Assembly (NCBI GenBank): GCA_030041515.1
Contig: JASHNS010000117.1
Span: forward strand, 1-64,000
Reading direction: 5' to 3'
Source of the DNA: Acidobacteriaceae bacterium
GTDB taxonomy: Bacteria; Acidobacteriota; Terriglobia; Terriglobales; Acidobacteriaceae
Length of the DNA stretch: 64,000 bases
Below the pieces are notes generated by a model. The model did not search any database. It was not told the origin of the DNA and was given only the letters and a program-made list of their open reading frames with translations. Positions 37,238-45,937 of this stretch are shown here, piece after piece. The position numbers and the translations under genes are program-made. Position 1 is the first letter of the stretch. Each line of letters begins with the position of its first letter.

Positions 37238-38515
37238 CTAACCGGCCTTGTCGAGGAGCATGTCGAGATTGCGGTTGTGGACCATGTCCGCCTGGATCTC
37301 CATCTCCTTGATCTTCTTGTTGCTGGGCAGGTGGTACATGAGGTCGAGCATGAGCTCTTCGAGGATCATGCGCAGGCCGCGGGCGCCGACCTTGCGGAGC
37401 AGCGCTTCCTGGGCGACGGCGCGGGTAGCGTCGTCGGTGAAGGTGAGCTTGACGCCCTCATAGTCAAAGAGCTTCTGGTACTGCTTGAGGATGGCGTTGC
37501 GGGGCCGGGTGAGGATCTCGACGAGGGCGGCTTCGTCCAGCTCGTCGAGAATGCCGATGACGGGCAGGCGGCCGACGAACTCGGGGATGAGGCCGAACTT
37601 GATGAGGTCCTGGGGCTCGGACTGGCGGAGCAGCTCGGCGTCGCGCTGAGCGCGGATGAGGCCGCCGCCGGGCTCCAGTTCCTTCTCAGAAAGCGCCTTG
37701 AAGCCGAGGGCTTTTTTGCCGACGCGGCGAGCGATAACCTTTTCCAGGCCGACAAAGGCGCCGCCGCAGATGAAGAGGATGTTGGTGGTGTCGACGGGGG
37801 TGAATTCCTGATGGGGATGCTTGCGGCCGCCCTGGGGCGGGACGTTGGCGACAGTGCCTTCGAGGATCTTGAGGAGGGCCTGCTGGACGCCCTCGCCGGA
37901 GACGTCGCGGGTGATGGAGGGGTTCTCGTCCTTGCGTCCGATCTTATCGATCTCGTCGATGTAGATGATGCCGGTCTGGGCGCGGGCGACGTCGCCGTCG
38001 GCGGCCTGGAGGAGCTTGAGGATGATGTTCTCAACGTCTTCGCCGACGTAGCCGGCCTCCGTGAGGGTGGTGGCGTCGACGATGGCGAAGGGAACGTCGA
38101 GCATCTTGGCGAGGGTGTGGGCGAGGAGGGTTTTACCGCTGCCGGTGGGGCCGACGAGGAGGATGTTGGACTTGGCCAGCTCGACATCGGTGCCGCGGGT
38201 GCGGTTCATCTGGACGCGCTTGTAGTGGTTGTAGACGGCGACGGCGAGTTTCTTCTTGGTCTGATCCTGGCCGATGACATATTCATCGAGGAAGGCTTTG
38301 ACTTCCTGGGGCTTGGGCAGATGGGTGGGAGCGGCGCCGGTAGCGGCTTCGGTGCGATCATCCTCGAGGATGGAATTGCAGACGGCGACGCACTCATCGC
38401 AGATATAAGCGCGCGGATAGTCGCTGGGCGAAGAGATGAGCTTGGCGACCGCGTCCTGAGACTTGTGGCAGAACGAACAGCGAAGTGCTTCTTCCGATCC
38501 CGTGCGCGTCTTCAT
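37238..38515 (-). CDS. clpX: ATP-dependent Clp protease ATP-binding subunit ClpX
   Basis: A 425-aa AAA+ unfoldase. The N-terminal zinc domain has C13, C16, C39 and C42 (CSFC, CDEC). Walker A is GPTGSGKT at 122-129, Walker [11 protein letters not shown], and sensor/arginine elements occur in [20 protein letters not shown]. Pore-loop and ClpP-contact regions are of normal length. It recognises tagged substrates and feeds them to ClpP, whose gene lies 26 bases upstream on the same strand. Length is typical. Confidence 0.97.
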   Translation of the reverse strand: MKTRTGSEEALRCSFCHKSQDAVAKLISSPSDYPRAYICDECVAVCNSILEDDRTEAATGAAPTHLPKPQEVKAFLDEYVIGQDQTKKKLAVAVYNHYKRVQMNRTRGTDVELAKSNILLVGPTGSGKTLLAHTLAKMLDVPFAIVDATTLTEAGYVGEDVENIILKLLQAADGDVARAQTGIIYIDEIDKIGRKDENPSITRDVSGEGVQQALLKILEGTVANVPPQGGRKHPHQEFTPVDTTNILFICGGAFVGLEKVIARRVGKKALGFKALSEKELEPGGGLIRAQRDAELLRQSEPQDLIKFGLIPEFVGRLPVIGILDELDEAALVEILTRPRNAILKQYQKLFDYEGVKLTFTDDATRAVAQEALLRKVGARGLRMILEELMLDLMYHLPSNKKIKEMEIQADMVHNRNLDMLLDKAG

Positions 38516-38541
38516 GTCCCCGGCTACTCCTTGAGCTCAAC

Positions 38542-39141
38542 TCAGCCTTTGATCGTGCGCGGCCGATCGATAATTTCGTCGATAATTCCGTACTCTTTGG
38601 ACTGGGGAGCGTTCATGATGAAGTCGCGCTCCACGTCTCTTTCAATTTTCTCGAGCGTTTGTCCGGTGTGTTTCGCCATGAGCTTGTTGGTGATTTCGCG
38701 GATGCGGATGATTTCCCGGGCGTGAATGTCGATATCTGTGGCCTGGCCAGCCAGTCCGCCCATGGAGGGCTGGTGGATGAGGATGCGCGAATTAGGAAGA
38801 GCGAAACGCTTGCCTTTGGTTCCGGCCATGAGGAGAAAGGCTCCCATGCTGGCGGCTTGCCCGATGCAGTACGTGACCACATCGTTACGAATGAACTGCA
38901 TCGTATCGTAAATCGCGAGGCCGGCGGTGATCGATCCCCCAGGAGAGTTAATGTATAGCTGGATATCCTTCTCCGGATCTTCGCCGGAGAGGAAGAGGAG
39001 CTGGGCGATGACGAGGTTGGCAATCTGGTCGTCGATCGGAGTTCCGAGAAAGATAATATTGTCGCGGAGCAGCCGGGAATAGATGTCATAAGCCCGCTCG
39101 CCGCGGCTCGTCTGCTCGACAACCATGGGTACTAACGCCAT
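38542..39141 (-). CDS. clpP: ATP-dependent Clp protease proteolytic subunit ClpP
   Basis: A 199-aa serine peptidase forming the tetradecameric chamber. The nucleophile is Ser98 in [14 protein letters not shown], the base His123 in RILIHQP, and the acid is probably Asp173 (ERDF). The segment [19 protein letters not shown] is the oxyanion-loop region. It lies between tig and clpX, the common bacterial order. Confidence 0.97.
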   Translation of the reverse strand: MALVPMVVEQTSRGERAYDIYSRLLRDNIIFLGTPIDDQIANLVIAQLLFLSGEDPEKDIQLYINSPGGSITAGLAIYDTMQFIRNDVVTYCIGQAASMGAFLLMAGTKGKRFALPNSRILIHQPSMGGLAGQATDIDIHAREIIRIREITNKLMAKHTGQTLEKIERDVERDFIMNAPQSKEYGIIDEIIDRPRTIKG

Positions 39142-39223
39142 ATCTCTTCCCTACTCTCTTTTCTGAGGCCTGGGGAGCCTCGCCGTCTGTGACTGTTGTC
39201 ACCCCTGGTTCATTTGTTAACGG

Positions 39224-40618
39224 TTAGGGCAGCCGCTCGACCAGCGAGTTGCCGGTCTTTTCCCTTCTCAATTGTTCCCGAATTCTAGCCAACGTGCCTT
39301 CACGGGTCAAACGTTCACGCAGGGTTTCCAGGGGCTCGCGTGTTTGCAGGGAGATTACCTGGAGCTCCTGTTCCAGTTCTTCATCGCTGATCTGGATATT
39401 TTCGACATCGGCGATGCGGTCGAGGACCATGGTGCCCCTGACTTCGCCGACAGCAGCTTCGCGCTGGGCCCCGCGGAGGCGATCGAAGTCGAGCTTGCGC
39501 ATGTCTTCTGTGCGCATGCCCTGGGCAGCGAGAGCGCGGAGACCGCGCTCGAGGCGGGTGTCGATCTGGTTCTGAATGAGGGACTCGGGCACCGGGAACT
39601 GGAACTTCTCCACAAGGGCGTCGACGAGGCGGTTGCGCGTATCGACGGTGAGGCGGTGCTTCTTGTCGGCTGCCATGTGCTCGCGGAGCTTCTGCCTGAG
39701 GTCGTCGAGGTTTTCGTAATCACCCATGGCTTTGGCGAAGTCGTCGTTGAGTTCGGGCTGCACTTTTTTTCGGATGCCGCGAACCTCGACGGCGTACGCC
39801 ACGGTCTTGCCGGCCATGCGCTTCTGGCCGAAATCGGGTGGATAACTGACTTCGAATTTGAGCTCCTGGCCGGGTTTGGAGCCGCGGAGCGCATCGGAGA
39901 AGGCCTCTACGGTGTCTTTGCCGCCGACTTCGACAGAGACATCCTTGCCTTCGATGGGCTGGGGCTTCGATTCCTCGCCCTGAGCGTTCTCGTTCTCGTC
40001 GTGGAGCTCGCCGGTAAAGCTGATCTGCGCCCAGTCGCCGTCCTGGAGGCCGCGGTCTTCGGTGACGGGCTCCATGGTGGCATGGGCGTCGCGGAGGCGG
40101 TCGAGCTCGGCGTCGAATTCTGCGTCGGTGAGGTCGGTGGAGGGCTTCTCGACCTTCACGTCCTGGTATCCGTCGACAGAAAACTCAGGCAGGACTTCGA
40201 AAACCGCTTTGAAGCGGAGTGGCTGGCCTTCCTCAAGCTGGAGGTTATTCACCTGCGGCTGGGAGACAGGGCGGAGGCCTTTTTCTTCGATGGCGGCGCG
40301 GAAATGCGCGGGCAGGACGGCCTCGACGACTTCATCGCGAATGGATTTGCCGAAGCGATTGCGCAGGACGCTCTCGGGGACTTTGCCGGGGCGGAATCCG
40401 GGGATGCGGGCCAGCTTTTGATAGCGCTTGAGGACGGTGCGAAAGCTTTTCGTCACTTCGTCGGCGGGGACTTCGACCTCGACCTCACGCGTACATTCCG
40501 GATTGAGCGTGGGCTGGGCATGGGTGTGCTCGTGGCCCTCGTGGGTGTGGCCGGCGGGCTCGCTGGATTGGTTTTCCGCCGTAGTGGCGGGCGTCTCAGT
40601 GGTCTCTGCTGATGTCAA
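39224..40618 (-). CDS. tig: Trigger factor
   Basis: A ribosome-associated chaperone and peptidyl-prolyl isomerase of about 464 aa. The ribosome-binding signature region is KLARIPGFRPGKVPESVLRNRFGKSI (GFR-x-GK-x-P). A PPIase domain begins near GLQDGDWAQISFTGEL, and a long helical C-terminal cradle follows. Odd is a low-complexity N-terminal extension with a His cluster (GHTHEGHEHTH) before the ribosome-binding domain. TTG 40618 is chosen because GGAAGG lies eight bases upstream; ATG 40660, in frame, has no ribosome site. It is first in the leftward tig-clpP-clpX group, coupling folding to degradation. Confidence 0.94.
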   Translation of the reverse strand: MTSAETTETPATTAENQSSEPAGHTHEGHEHTHAQPTLNPECTREVEVEVPADEVTKSFRTVLKRYQKLARIPGFRPGKVPESVLRNRFGKSIRDEVVEAVLPAHFRAAIEEKGLRPVSQPQVNNLQLEEGQPLRFKAVFEVLPEFSVDGYQDVKVEKPSTDLTDAEFDAELDRLRDAHATMEPVTEDRGLQDGDWAQISFTGELHDENENAQGEESKPQPIEGKDVSVEVGGKDTVEAFSDALRGSKPGQELKFEVSYPPDFGQKRMAGKTVAYAVEVRGIRKKVQPELNDDFAKAMGDYENLDDLRQKLREHMAADKKHRLTVDTRNRLVDALVEKFQFPVPESLIQNQIDTRLERGLRALAAQGMRTEDMRKLDFDRLRGAQREAAVGEVRGTMVLDRIADVENIQISDEELEQELQVISLQTREPLETLRERLTREGTLARIREQLRREKTGNSLVERLP

Positions 40619-40930
40619 GGTATTTGCCTTCCGAAGCCGCAATTCCCGGGGTTCTGGCATAGCCGTGTGGGAGCGGCGAAGATTTCCGATGCCCCTGCGT
40701 TCCCCATTTCCGCGCGCGGGGAAAAACGCTTGAGCTCTTCATCCCTATGGTACGGACCCGGAGAAGATCAGGCAAACCGGTGGAAAAGTCGGGCCTGCTG
40801 GGTTTCAGGGCTGAGTTCTTTTGCGCCGGCACAGGGGCTGAGGCTCAGTGACTTTGGGGGGCCATCGTTCGGCGCTGGATCGACTCGCTGCCTGTCGTTG
40901 AAAGTTCCGTATGGGCGGTTTACCGCTCGA
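40619..40930. other. Divergent intergenic region between tig and the 156-aa gene
   Basis: These 312 bases must hold the promoters of tig (leftward) and the unrecognised gene (rightward). I see no gene and no clear -35/-10 pair. Confidence 0.5.
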
Positions 40931-41401
40931 ATGGTAGCAAACTTGTATTCTCTGCCGGTGATGGACGCATACAGCCTGGACACTCGTGACCGCCCCGGTT
41001 TGCTGTTCGCCATGATGCGGATGTTTGCAGCGGATCAGAGCCGAATTGCATTTGAAGGCAATCTCGCCACCACACGGTTGTATCGGCTTGAAGGAGCTGC
41101 ATACGAAGAGACACCGACCCTCAAACGAGCAACGACCGCTCCTCGCCTCGACTTCGTAGTTCTGCCGCTCATCCCAGCCCGCGTCACTGACATCGAGGAA
41201 GCCATACGTTCCAGGGTCGCATTTGATGGGTATAGAGGCATCATTCACGTTCAGATCGAAGCAAACGGCGAGCTTGCCTTCCGTGCGTACGACAACTTTC
41301 ACCCAGAGACCGTGATGATCTATGGCCCGATCGAAAGGGCTACCCTTGATGATCTCGTCGCAAACAAAACGTTGAGGAGCTACGCCCAACGGCGGGCCTG
41401 A
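40931..41401 (+). CDS. Hypothetical protein (156 aa)
   Basis: An open frame beginning MVANLYSLPVMDAYSLDTRDRPGLLFAMMRMFAADQSRIAFEGNL. The element DRPGLLFAMMRMF-x-I-x-FEGN is faintly ACT-like (DRPGLL then helix then strand), but the rest (DFVVLPLIPARVTDIEEAIRSRV, RAYDNFHPETVMIYGPI) gives no family. Base composition appears less GC-rich than the neighbours, hinting at acquisition. No strong ribosome site precedes ATG 40931, and ATG 40961 is an alternative. No signal peptide or TM helix. It is flanked by the divergent tig and the convergent hutH. Confidence 0.6.
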   Translation: MVANLYSLPVMDAYSLDTRDRPGLLFAMMRMFAADQSRIAFEGNLATTRLYRLEGAAYEETPTLKRATTAPRLDFVVLPLIPARVTDIEEAIRSRVAFDGYRGIIHVQIEANGELAFRAYDNFHPETVMIYGPIERATLDDLVANKTLRSYAQRRA

Positions 41402-41424
41402 GTGGGTCCGGGAGCGAAAAGCCG

Positions 41425-42936
41425 TCAGCGCCAGGGGTCGAAGGTTCCCTGGCGGAGGGCGGCGGCGAGGGATTCGATATCGCCGGCGGGGACGCGGTCC
41501 TGGTCGAGGGTGCGGACGTACTGGCGGAGGTGGGTGACGGCTTCGCCGACGCGTGCTGCAGGCCTGAGGGGCTTGCGGAATTCCAGGCCCTGAGCGGCGC
41601 AGATGAGCTCGATGGCGAGAACTTTTTCGGAGTTGGCGACGACCTGGTCGAACTTGAGCGCCGCGGTCATGCCCATGGAGACGTGATCCTCTTTACCACC
41701 GGAGGTGGGGACGCTGTCGACGCTGGCGGGATGGGCGAGGACCTTCGCCTCGTTGAGGAGCGCGGCCGAGGTGACGTGGGCGATCATGAGGCCGGAGGAG
41801 ACGCCGGGCGTGTGGGAGAGGAATGGCGGGAGGCCTTCGTTGATGTCGGGGTTGACGAGGCGGTCGATGCGGCGCTCGGCGATGGACATCATGGTGGTGA
41901 TGGCGATGGCCGCGGAGTCGAGCACGAGGGCGAGGGGCGCGCCGTGGAAATTGCCGCCGGAGAGAATGTCGCCCTCGGGAAAGACGAGAGGATTGTCGGT
42001 GGCTGCGCCGGTTTCGATCTCGAGGGTAGCGCGGGTGCGGGCGAGCGCGTCGCGGGCGGCGCCGTGGACCTGCGGCATGCAGCGCAGGCAATAGGCGTCC
42101 TGGACGCGGGGATCGTTGCTGCGGTGGGACTCGCGGATTTCGCTGTCGGCGAGCAGGGCGCGGAGATGGGCGGCGGCGAGGATTTGGCCGGGGTGCGGGC
42201 GCGCCTTGTGGATGCGCTCGTCGAAGGGGGTGGGCGTGCCTTTGAGGGCTTCGAGGGTCATGGCTCCGGCGAGGTCGGATAACTCGACGACGCGCAGGGC
42301 GCGGGCCAGCGCGAGCGCGCCGACCGCCGTGATGGCCTGGGTTCCGTTGAGGAGCGCGAGGCCTTCCTTGGCCTGGAGGGTGAGGGGCTGGAGTGCGCAT
42401 TGCAGCAGGGCCATGGCGGCGGGGATGTGGCGATCGTCGAAGACGACCATGCCTTCGCCGATGACAGCAAGGGCGAGATGCGCGAGAGGAGCGAGGTCGC
42501 CGCTGGCGCCGACGGATCCGCGGGAAGGAATGACAGGATGGATGCGGCGGTTGAGCAGCGCGACGAGGCGCTCGACGAGCTCGACGCGGACGCCGCTGAA
42601 TCCTTTGCTGAGGACATTGGCGCGGAGGAGGAGCATGGCGCGGACGGCGGATTCGGGGAGCGGGTCGCCAACGCCGCAGGCATGGCTGCGGACGAGGTTG
42701 CGCTGCAGGGCCTGGACCTGATCGGGCTCAATGCGAACGTCAGAGAGCTTGCCGAAGCCGGTGTTGATGCCGTAAGCGGTGCCTCCGCCGGCGAGGAGCG
42801 CGTCGACGACGGCGCGGGAGGCGCGGATGCGTGGGAGGGCCTGGGGCGCGAGGGAGACTTCGCGGGCGCGGAGGGCGACTTCGGCGATTTCTTCGAGGGT
42901 GAGGGGTTGGCCGTTGAGGACGAGCGGGGTTGGCAT
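41425..42936 (-). CDS. hutH: Histidine ammonia-lyase
   Basis: A 503-aa MIO-dependent lyase converting histidine to urocanate. The MIO-forming Ala144-Ser145-Gly146 lies in GSVGASGDLAPLAH. YGINTGFGKLSDVRI near 55-70 is the conserved Tyr loop, and QDAYCLRCMPQVHGA plus STSGGKEDHVSMG-like text (VPTSGGKEDHVSMG) are family signatures that favour HutH over PAL/TAL. No other hut genes (hutU, hutI) are next to it, so the pathway is dispersed or incomplete in this window. Confidence 0.93.
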   Translation of the reverse strand: MPTPLVLNGQPLTLEEIAEVALRAREVSLAPQALPRIRASRAVVDALLAGGGTAYGINTGFGKLSDVRIEPDQVQALQRNLVRSHACGVGDPLPESAVRAMLLLRANVLSKGFSGVRVELVERLVALLNRRIHPVIPSRGSVGASGDLAPLAHLALAVIGEGMVVFDDRHIPAAMALLQCALQPLTLQAKEGLALLNGTQAITAVGALALARALRVVELSDLAGAMTLEALKGTPTPFDERIHKARPHPGQILAAAHLRALLADSEIRESHRSNDPRVQDAYCLRCMPQVHGAARDALARTRATLEIETGAATDNPLVFPEGDILSGGNFHGAPLALVLDSAAIAITTMMSIAERRIDRLVNPDINEGLPPFLSHTPGVSSGLMIAHVTSAALLNEAKVLAHPASVDSVPTSGGKEDHVSMGMTAALKFDQVVANSEKVLAIELICAAQGLEFRKPLRPAARVGEAVTHLRQYVRTLDQDRVPAGDIESLAAALRQGTFDPWR

Positions 42937-42995
42937 AACGGATGATGGTAACGCGGGAGAGGGGTGAAGCGGAGGGGGCAGCGCAAAGTTGGAAT

Positions 42996-43026
42996 CCCAC
43001 TTCTGCCAACATCAGGCAGAAGTGGG
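42996..43026 (-). terminator. Perfect 12-bp hairpin 3' of the sugar transporter
   Basis: CCCACTTCTGCC (42996-43007) and GGCAGAAGTGGG (43015-43026) form a perfect stem with loop AACATCA. It begins nine bases past the transporter stop in the direction of transcription. The following minus-strand sequence (ATTCCAACTTTG) has only a weak T tract. It may terminate or protect the transporter transcript and insulates hutH. Confidence 0.55.
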
Positions 43027-43034
43027 GCACCCGG

Positions 43035-44417
43035 CTAATTCGTTTTGGGCTGGATGATGCGGTAGCCCCTCAGTCCGTAGTAGGTGATGTACAGGTAACA
43101 GAGCACGGGAATGATGAAGGCATGGTGGATGCCGATGTGGTCAGCGAGGACACCCTGAATCTCAGGAATGATGGCGCCGCCGACAATCGCGATCACCAGC
43201 AGGCCGGAGGCTTCGCCGGTGAGCGGACCCATCTCGGCGATGCCGAGCGTGAAGATGCTCGGGAACATGATGGAGTTGAAGAGGCCGACGGCGAGAATGC
43301 TCCACACGGGCCAGGAATGCGGAAGCAGCAAGGTCCCGTGGAATTGGAAGATATGCAGGGGCAGCGCCGTGGTTACCCGGGACGTGAAGGACGTGCTCAT
43401 ACTGACGAGAGTCAGCACCATGGCCACGACGGCGCAAATGGCCACCAGCAAGTGCGTCTTCATCTTTTGCAGCAGCCCCGAGCCAACAAATCGGCCCACC
43501 ATCGCGCCTCCCCAGTAGAAGGGCACGAGATTGGCTGCCGCCAGGGCCGTGATGCCCGCGATGTAGGACTGACCGAAGTAGTTGATGAGGAAACTGCCGA
43601 TGGAGACTTCAGCACCCACATAGACAAAGATCCCCACCGCGCCGAGCACCACATGCGGATACCGCCAGATGCTGGCATGCCCATGATCGTCCTTCATGGG
43701 GCGAAAGTCCTTCGTCGCATCGATGCGCGGGAACTTGTACATGGCAATGGCCAACCCCACCAGGACGAGGACCAGGGTGAACACCAGATAGGGCATCTTG
43801 ACGGTCGCCGCCTGGTGCAGCCGATAAGCATGCAGCGCCGCGGGAGGCATGGTGTTGACGTTCTCCACCAGTTTTTCCGCGCCCTTGAGGATCAGGAATC
43901 CGCCCAGCGGAGGGCCGACGGTGGTACCCAGCGAATTGAAGGCCTGCGCGAGATTCAGGCGGCTGGATGCGGTCTGCGGCGGCCCGAGCACGGTGACGTA
44001 CGGGTTCGCGGAAACCTGCAGAGCGGTCATGCCGGCGGCGAGAACAATCAGCGCTCCGAGAAACAACGGGTAGGAGGGCAGGTCGGCCGCGGGGATAAAC
44101 AGGATCGCGCCGAGGGCCATCGTAAAGAGTCCCACAACCATCGTGCGCTTGTAGCCGATCCACTCCACGACTTTCCCGGAGGGATAACCGAAGATGGCGT
44201 AAGAAGTGAAGAAGGCAAACTGCACCAGCATCACCTCGGCGTAGTTCAGATCGAAGATGGCTTTGAGATGGGGGATGAGGATGTCGTTGAGAGAGGTGAG
44301 GAAGCCCCAAATGAAGAAGAGGGTGGTAACCATCGCCAGGGCGCTGCCATAACTGGCCTGGTTTCCACCAGGCGCGACCCTGACGGAATCGGAAGAACCG
44401 CCGCCGGAAATTGCCAT
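43035..44417 (-). CDS. FucP-type sugar:H+ symporter (MFS)
   Basis: A 460-aa MFS transporter with 12 predicted helices. FFIWGFLTSLNDILIPHLKAIFDLNYAEVMLVQFAFFTSYAIFGYPSGKVVEWIGYKRTMV is characteristic of the FucP/glucose-galactose porter family (helix 1 N-D and the G-x3-D/E-x-R/K loop 2-3). LNLAQAFNSLGTTVGPPLGG (N-x2-G-x4-P) is the second hallmark. It imports fucose, glucose, galactose or a similar sugar with protons; the exact sugar cannot be read. Transcribed alone; the DUF5666 gene starts divergently about 215 bases upstream. Confidence 0.92.
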   Translation of the reverse strand: MAISGGGSSDSVRVAPGGNQASYGSALAMVTTLFFIWGFLTSLNDILIPHLKAIFDLNYAEVMLVQFAFFTSYAIFGYPSGKVVEWIGYKRTMVVGLFTMALGAILFIPAADLPSYPLFLGALIVLAAGMTALQVSANPYVTVLGPPQTASSRLNLAQAFNSLGTTVGPPLGGFLILKGAEKLVENVNTMPPAALHAYRLHQAATVKMPYLVFTLVLVLVGLAIAMYKFPRIDATKDFRPMKDDHGHASIWRYPHVVLGAVGIFVYVGAEVSIGSFLINYFGQSYIAGITALAAANLVPFYWGGAMVGRFVGSGLLQKMKTHLLVAICAVVAMVLTLVSMSTSFTSRVTTALPLHIFQFHGTLLLPHSWPVWSILAVGLFNSIMFPSIFTLGIAEMGPLTGEASGLLVIAIVGGAIIPEIQGVLADHIGIHHAFIIPVLCYLYITYYGLRGYRIIQPKTN

Positions 44418-44631
44418 TGGTTTTTGCGAGCCTCATGGTGTCCAGTTGCGGACACGGAGTCGGTACGGCGGCGCAGTATCGACCGCCCTTGCCGATCATA
44501 TCCTGTCGGCCACGGGGACGCGCAGGGGGATGTTGCAGAGTGGTGCGGGAAGTGGCGGAGTTCATGAAACTTTATGGGATACATCGCGTCAGATGAACAG
44601 GGCTTCTCCGCGAGAGATGAAGGGGAGGTGT

Positions 44632-45825
44632 ATGTCGCGGATTCTGGGAAAGGTTTTCGCAGTCACCAGCCTGGCATCACTGGCGGCCTGCTGTGTCTGG
44701 GCCGGGGCGCAGGCGGCGCCTTCGAGCCGCATTCTGGGAACCGTTACGTCGGTCAGCGGAAACACACTCGCGGTGAAAACGGACAGCGACGGCGCGGTGA
44801 ACGTGACGGTTCCGGGCAACGCAAAAATTCTGAAGACGGCGCCGGGGCAGAAAACGCTGGCCGGGGCAACAACGCTTGCGTTGACCGACATCCAGCCGGG
44901 CGACCGCGTCCTGATGCTGGCGCACGGCGAGCCGCCCACGGCAGCGGTGATCATCGTCAACACGAAGGCGGATCTGGAGGCGCTGCAGCAGAAGCAGCGG
45001 GAAGAGTGGCAGCGGAACGGGGTCGGAGGGATCGTGAAGTCGGTCGACGCGACAGGCGGAACGGTGACCATACTTTCTGGCGCGAAGCCCGTGGTCATCC
45101 ACGCCACGCCATCGACGATCATCCGCCGCTATGCGCCGAATTCGGTAAAGTTCAGCGATGCGCAGGCTTCGACACTGGCCGCGATTCAGCCCGGCGATCA
45201 GCTGCAGGCGCGCGGGCAGAAGAATGCCGCGGGCACAGAGATCACGGCCGATGAGATTGTTTCCGGCTCGTTCCGCAATATCGCGGGCCTGATCACGGCG
45301 ACGAATGCGTCGGCGGGGACGTTCACGGTGAAGGACTGGATGACGAAGAAGACGGTGACGATCCATGTAACGCCGGACTCCGATATGCGGCAGATGGATG
45401 CAAAGATGGCGGAGATGATCGCAGCGCGGTTGAAAGCGGGGGCAGGCGCGCAGGGCGAGGAAAGCGGGAATGATGCGGGCGGCCACGGGGAAGCTGAGAG
45501 CCGGAGTGGAAGCGGGTCCGCGTGGCAACAGCCTGGGGGGGGCGGAGCGGAGAAGAATGGAGCGGGCAGCGGCGGCCTGGCGCGGATTCTGGCAGAGTCG
45601 CCCGAGATCCATGTGAGCGATTTGAAAAAGGGCGATGCGGTGGTGATTGTGGCTACCTCAGGGAGCCCGGATTCGGCGACGGCGATTCGCGTAGTGAGCG
45701 GAGTGCGGCCGATGCTGGAGGCTTCGGCCAAGGGCAGCCAAAATATGTTCTCGTCCGCGTGGAGCCTGGGCGGGGGTTCAGGCGGGGGCGGGGGAGATAT
45801 GGGCGACGACACGGGAACTCCGTAG
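44632..45825 (+). CDS. Secreted DUF5666-type repeat protein
   Basis: A 397-aa exported protein. The signal peptide (about 1-29) ends VWAGAQA. Three or more units of the form ILGTVTSVSGNTLAVKTDSDG, GGIVKSVDATGGTVTILSG and IAGLITATNASAGTFTVKDW match DUF5666-like small beta-barrels. Each is followed by a stretch of the 'IQPGDQLQARGQ' type. The region 270-320 is Gly/Ser/Asn-rich, and the C terminus is Gly-rich. Function unknown; relatives are presumed periplasmic or surface scaffolds. GGGGAGG precedes ATG 44632 closely; ATG 44593 is an alternative. It probably precedes the receptor gene in one transcript. Confidence 0.8.
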   Translation: MSRILGKVFAVTSLASLAACCVWAGAQAAPSSRILGTVTSVSGNTLAVKTDSDGAVNVTVPGNAKILKTAPGQKTLAGATTLALTDIQPGDRVLMLAHGEPPTAAVIIVNTKADLEALQQKQREEWQRNGVGGIVKSVDATGGTVTILSGAKPVVIHATPSTIIRRYAPNSVKFSDAQASTLAAIQPGDQLQARGQKNAAGTEITADEIVSGSFRNIAGLITATNASAGTFTVKDWMTKKTVTIHVTPDSDMRQMDAKMAEMIAARLKAGAGAQGEESGNDAGGHGEAESRSGSGSAWQQPGGGGAEKNGAGSGGLARILAESPEIHVSDLKKGDAVVIVATSGSPDSATAIRVVSGVRPMLEASAKGSQNMFSSAWSLGGGSGGGGGDMGDDTGTP

Positions 45826-45848
45826 CGTCCGCGTCGAACAGGATTTCG

Positions 45849-45895
45849 CTGCTGCGGGTTGAGGCAAGCCGGCCACGGCTCCGCGCTCGCAGCAG
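45849..45895 (+). repeat. Inverted repeat between DUF5666 and receptor genes
   Basis: CTGCTGCG (45849-45856) and CGCAGCAG (45888-45895) are perfect 8-bp arms separated by 31 bases. The element may attenuate transcription into the receptor gene; no T tract follows. Confidence 0.35.
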
Positions 45896-45937
45896 ATAAT
45901 ACCAAGAGAGCAACCCACGATTTCGATACGGAGTACT

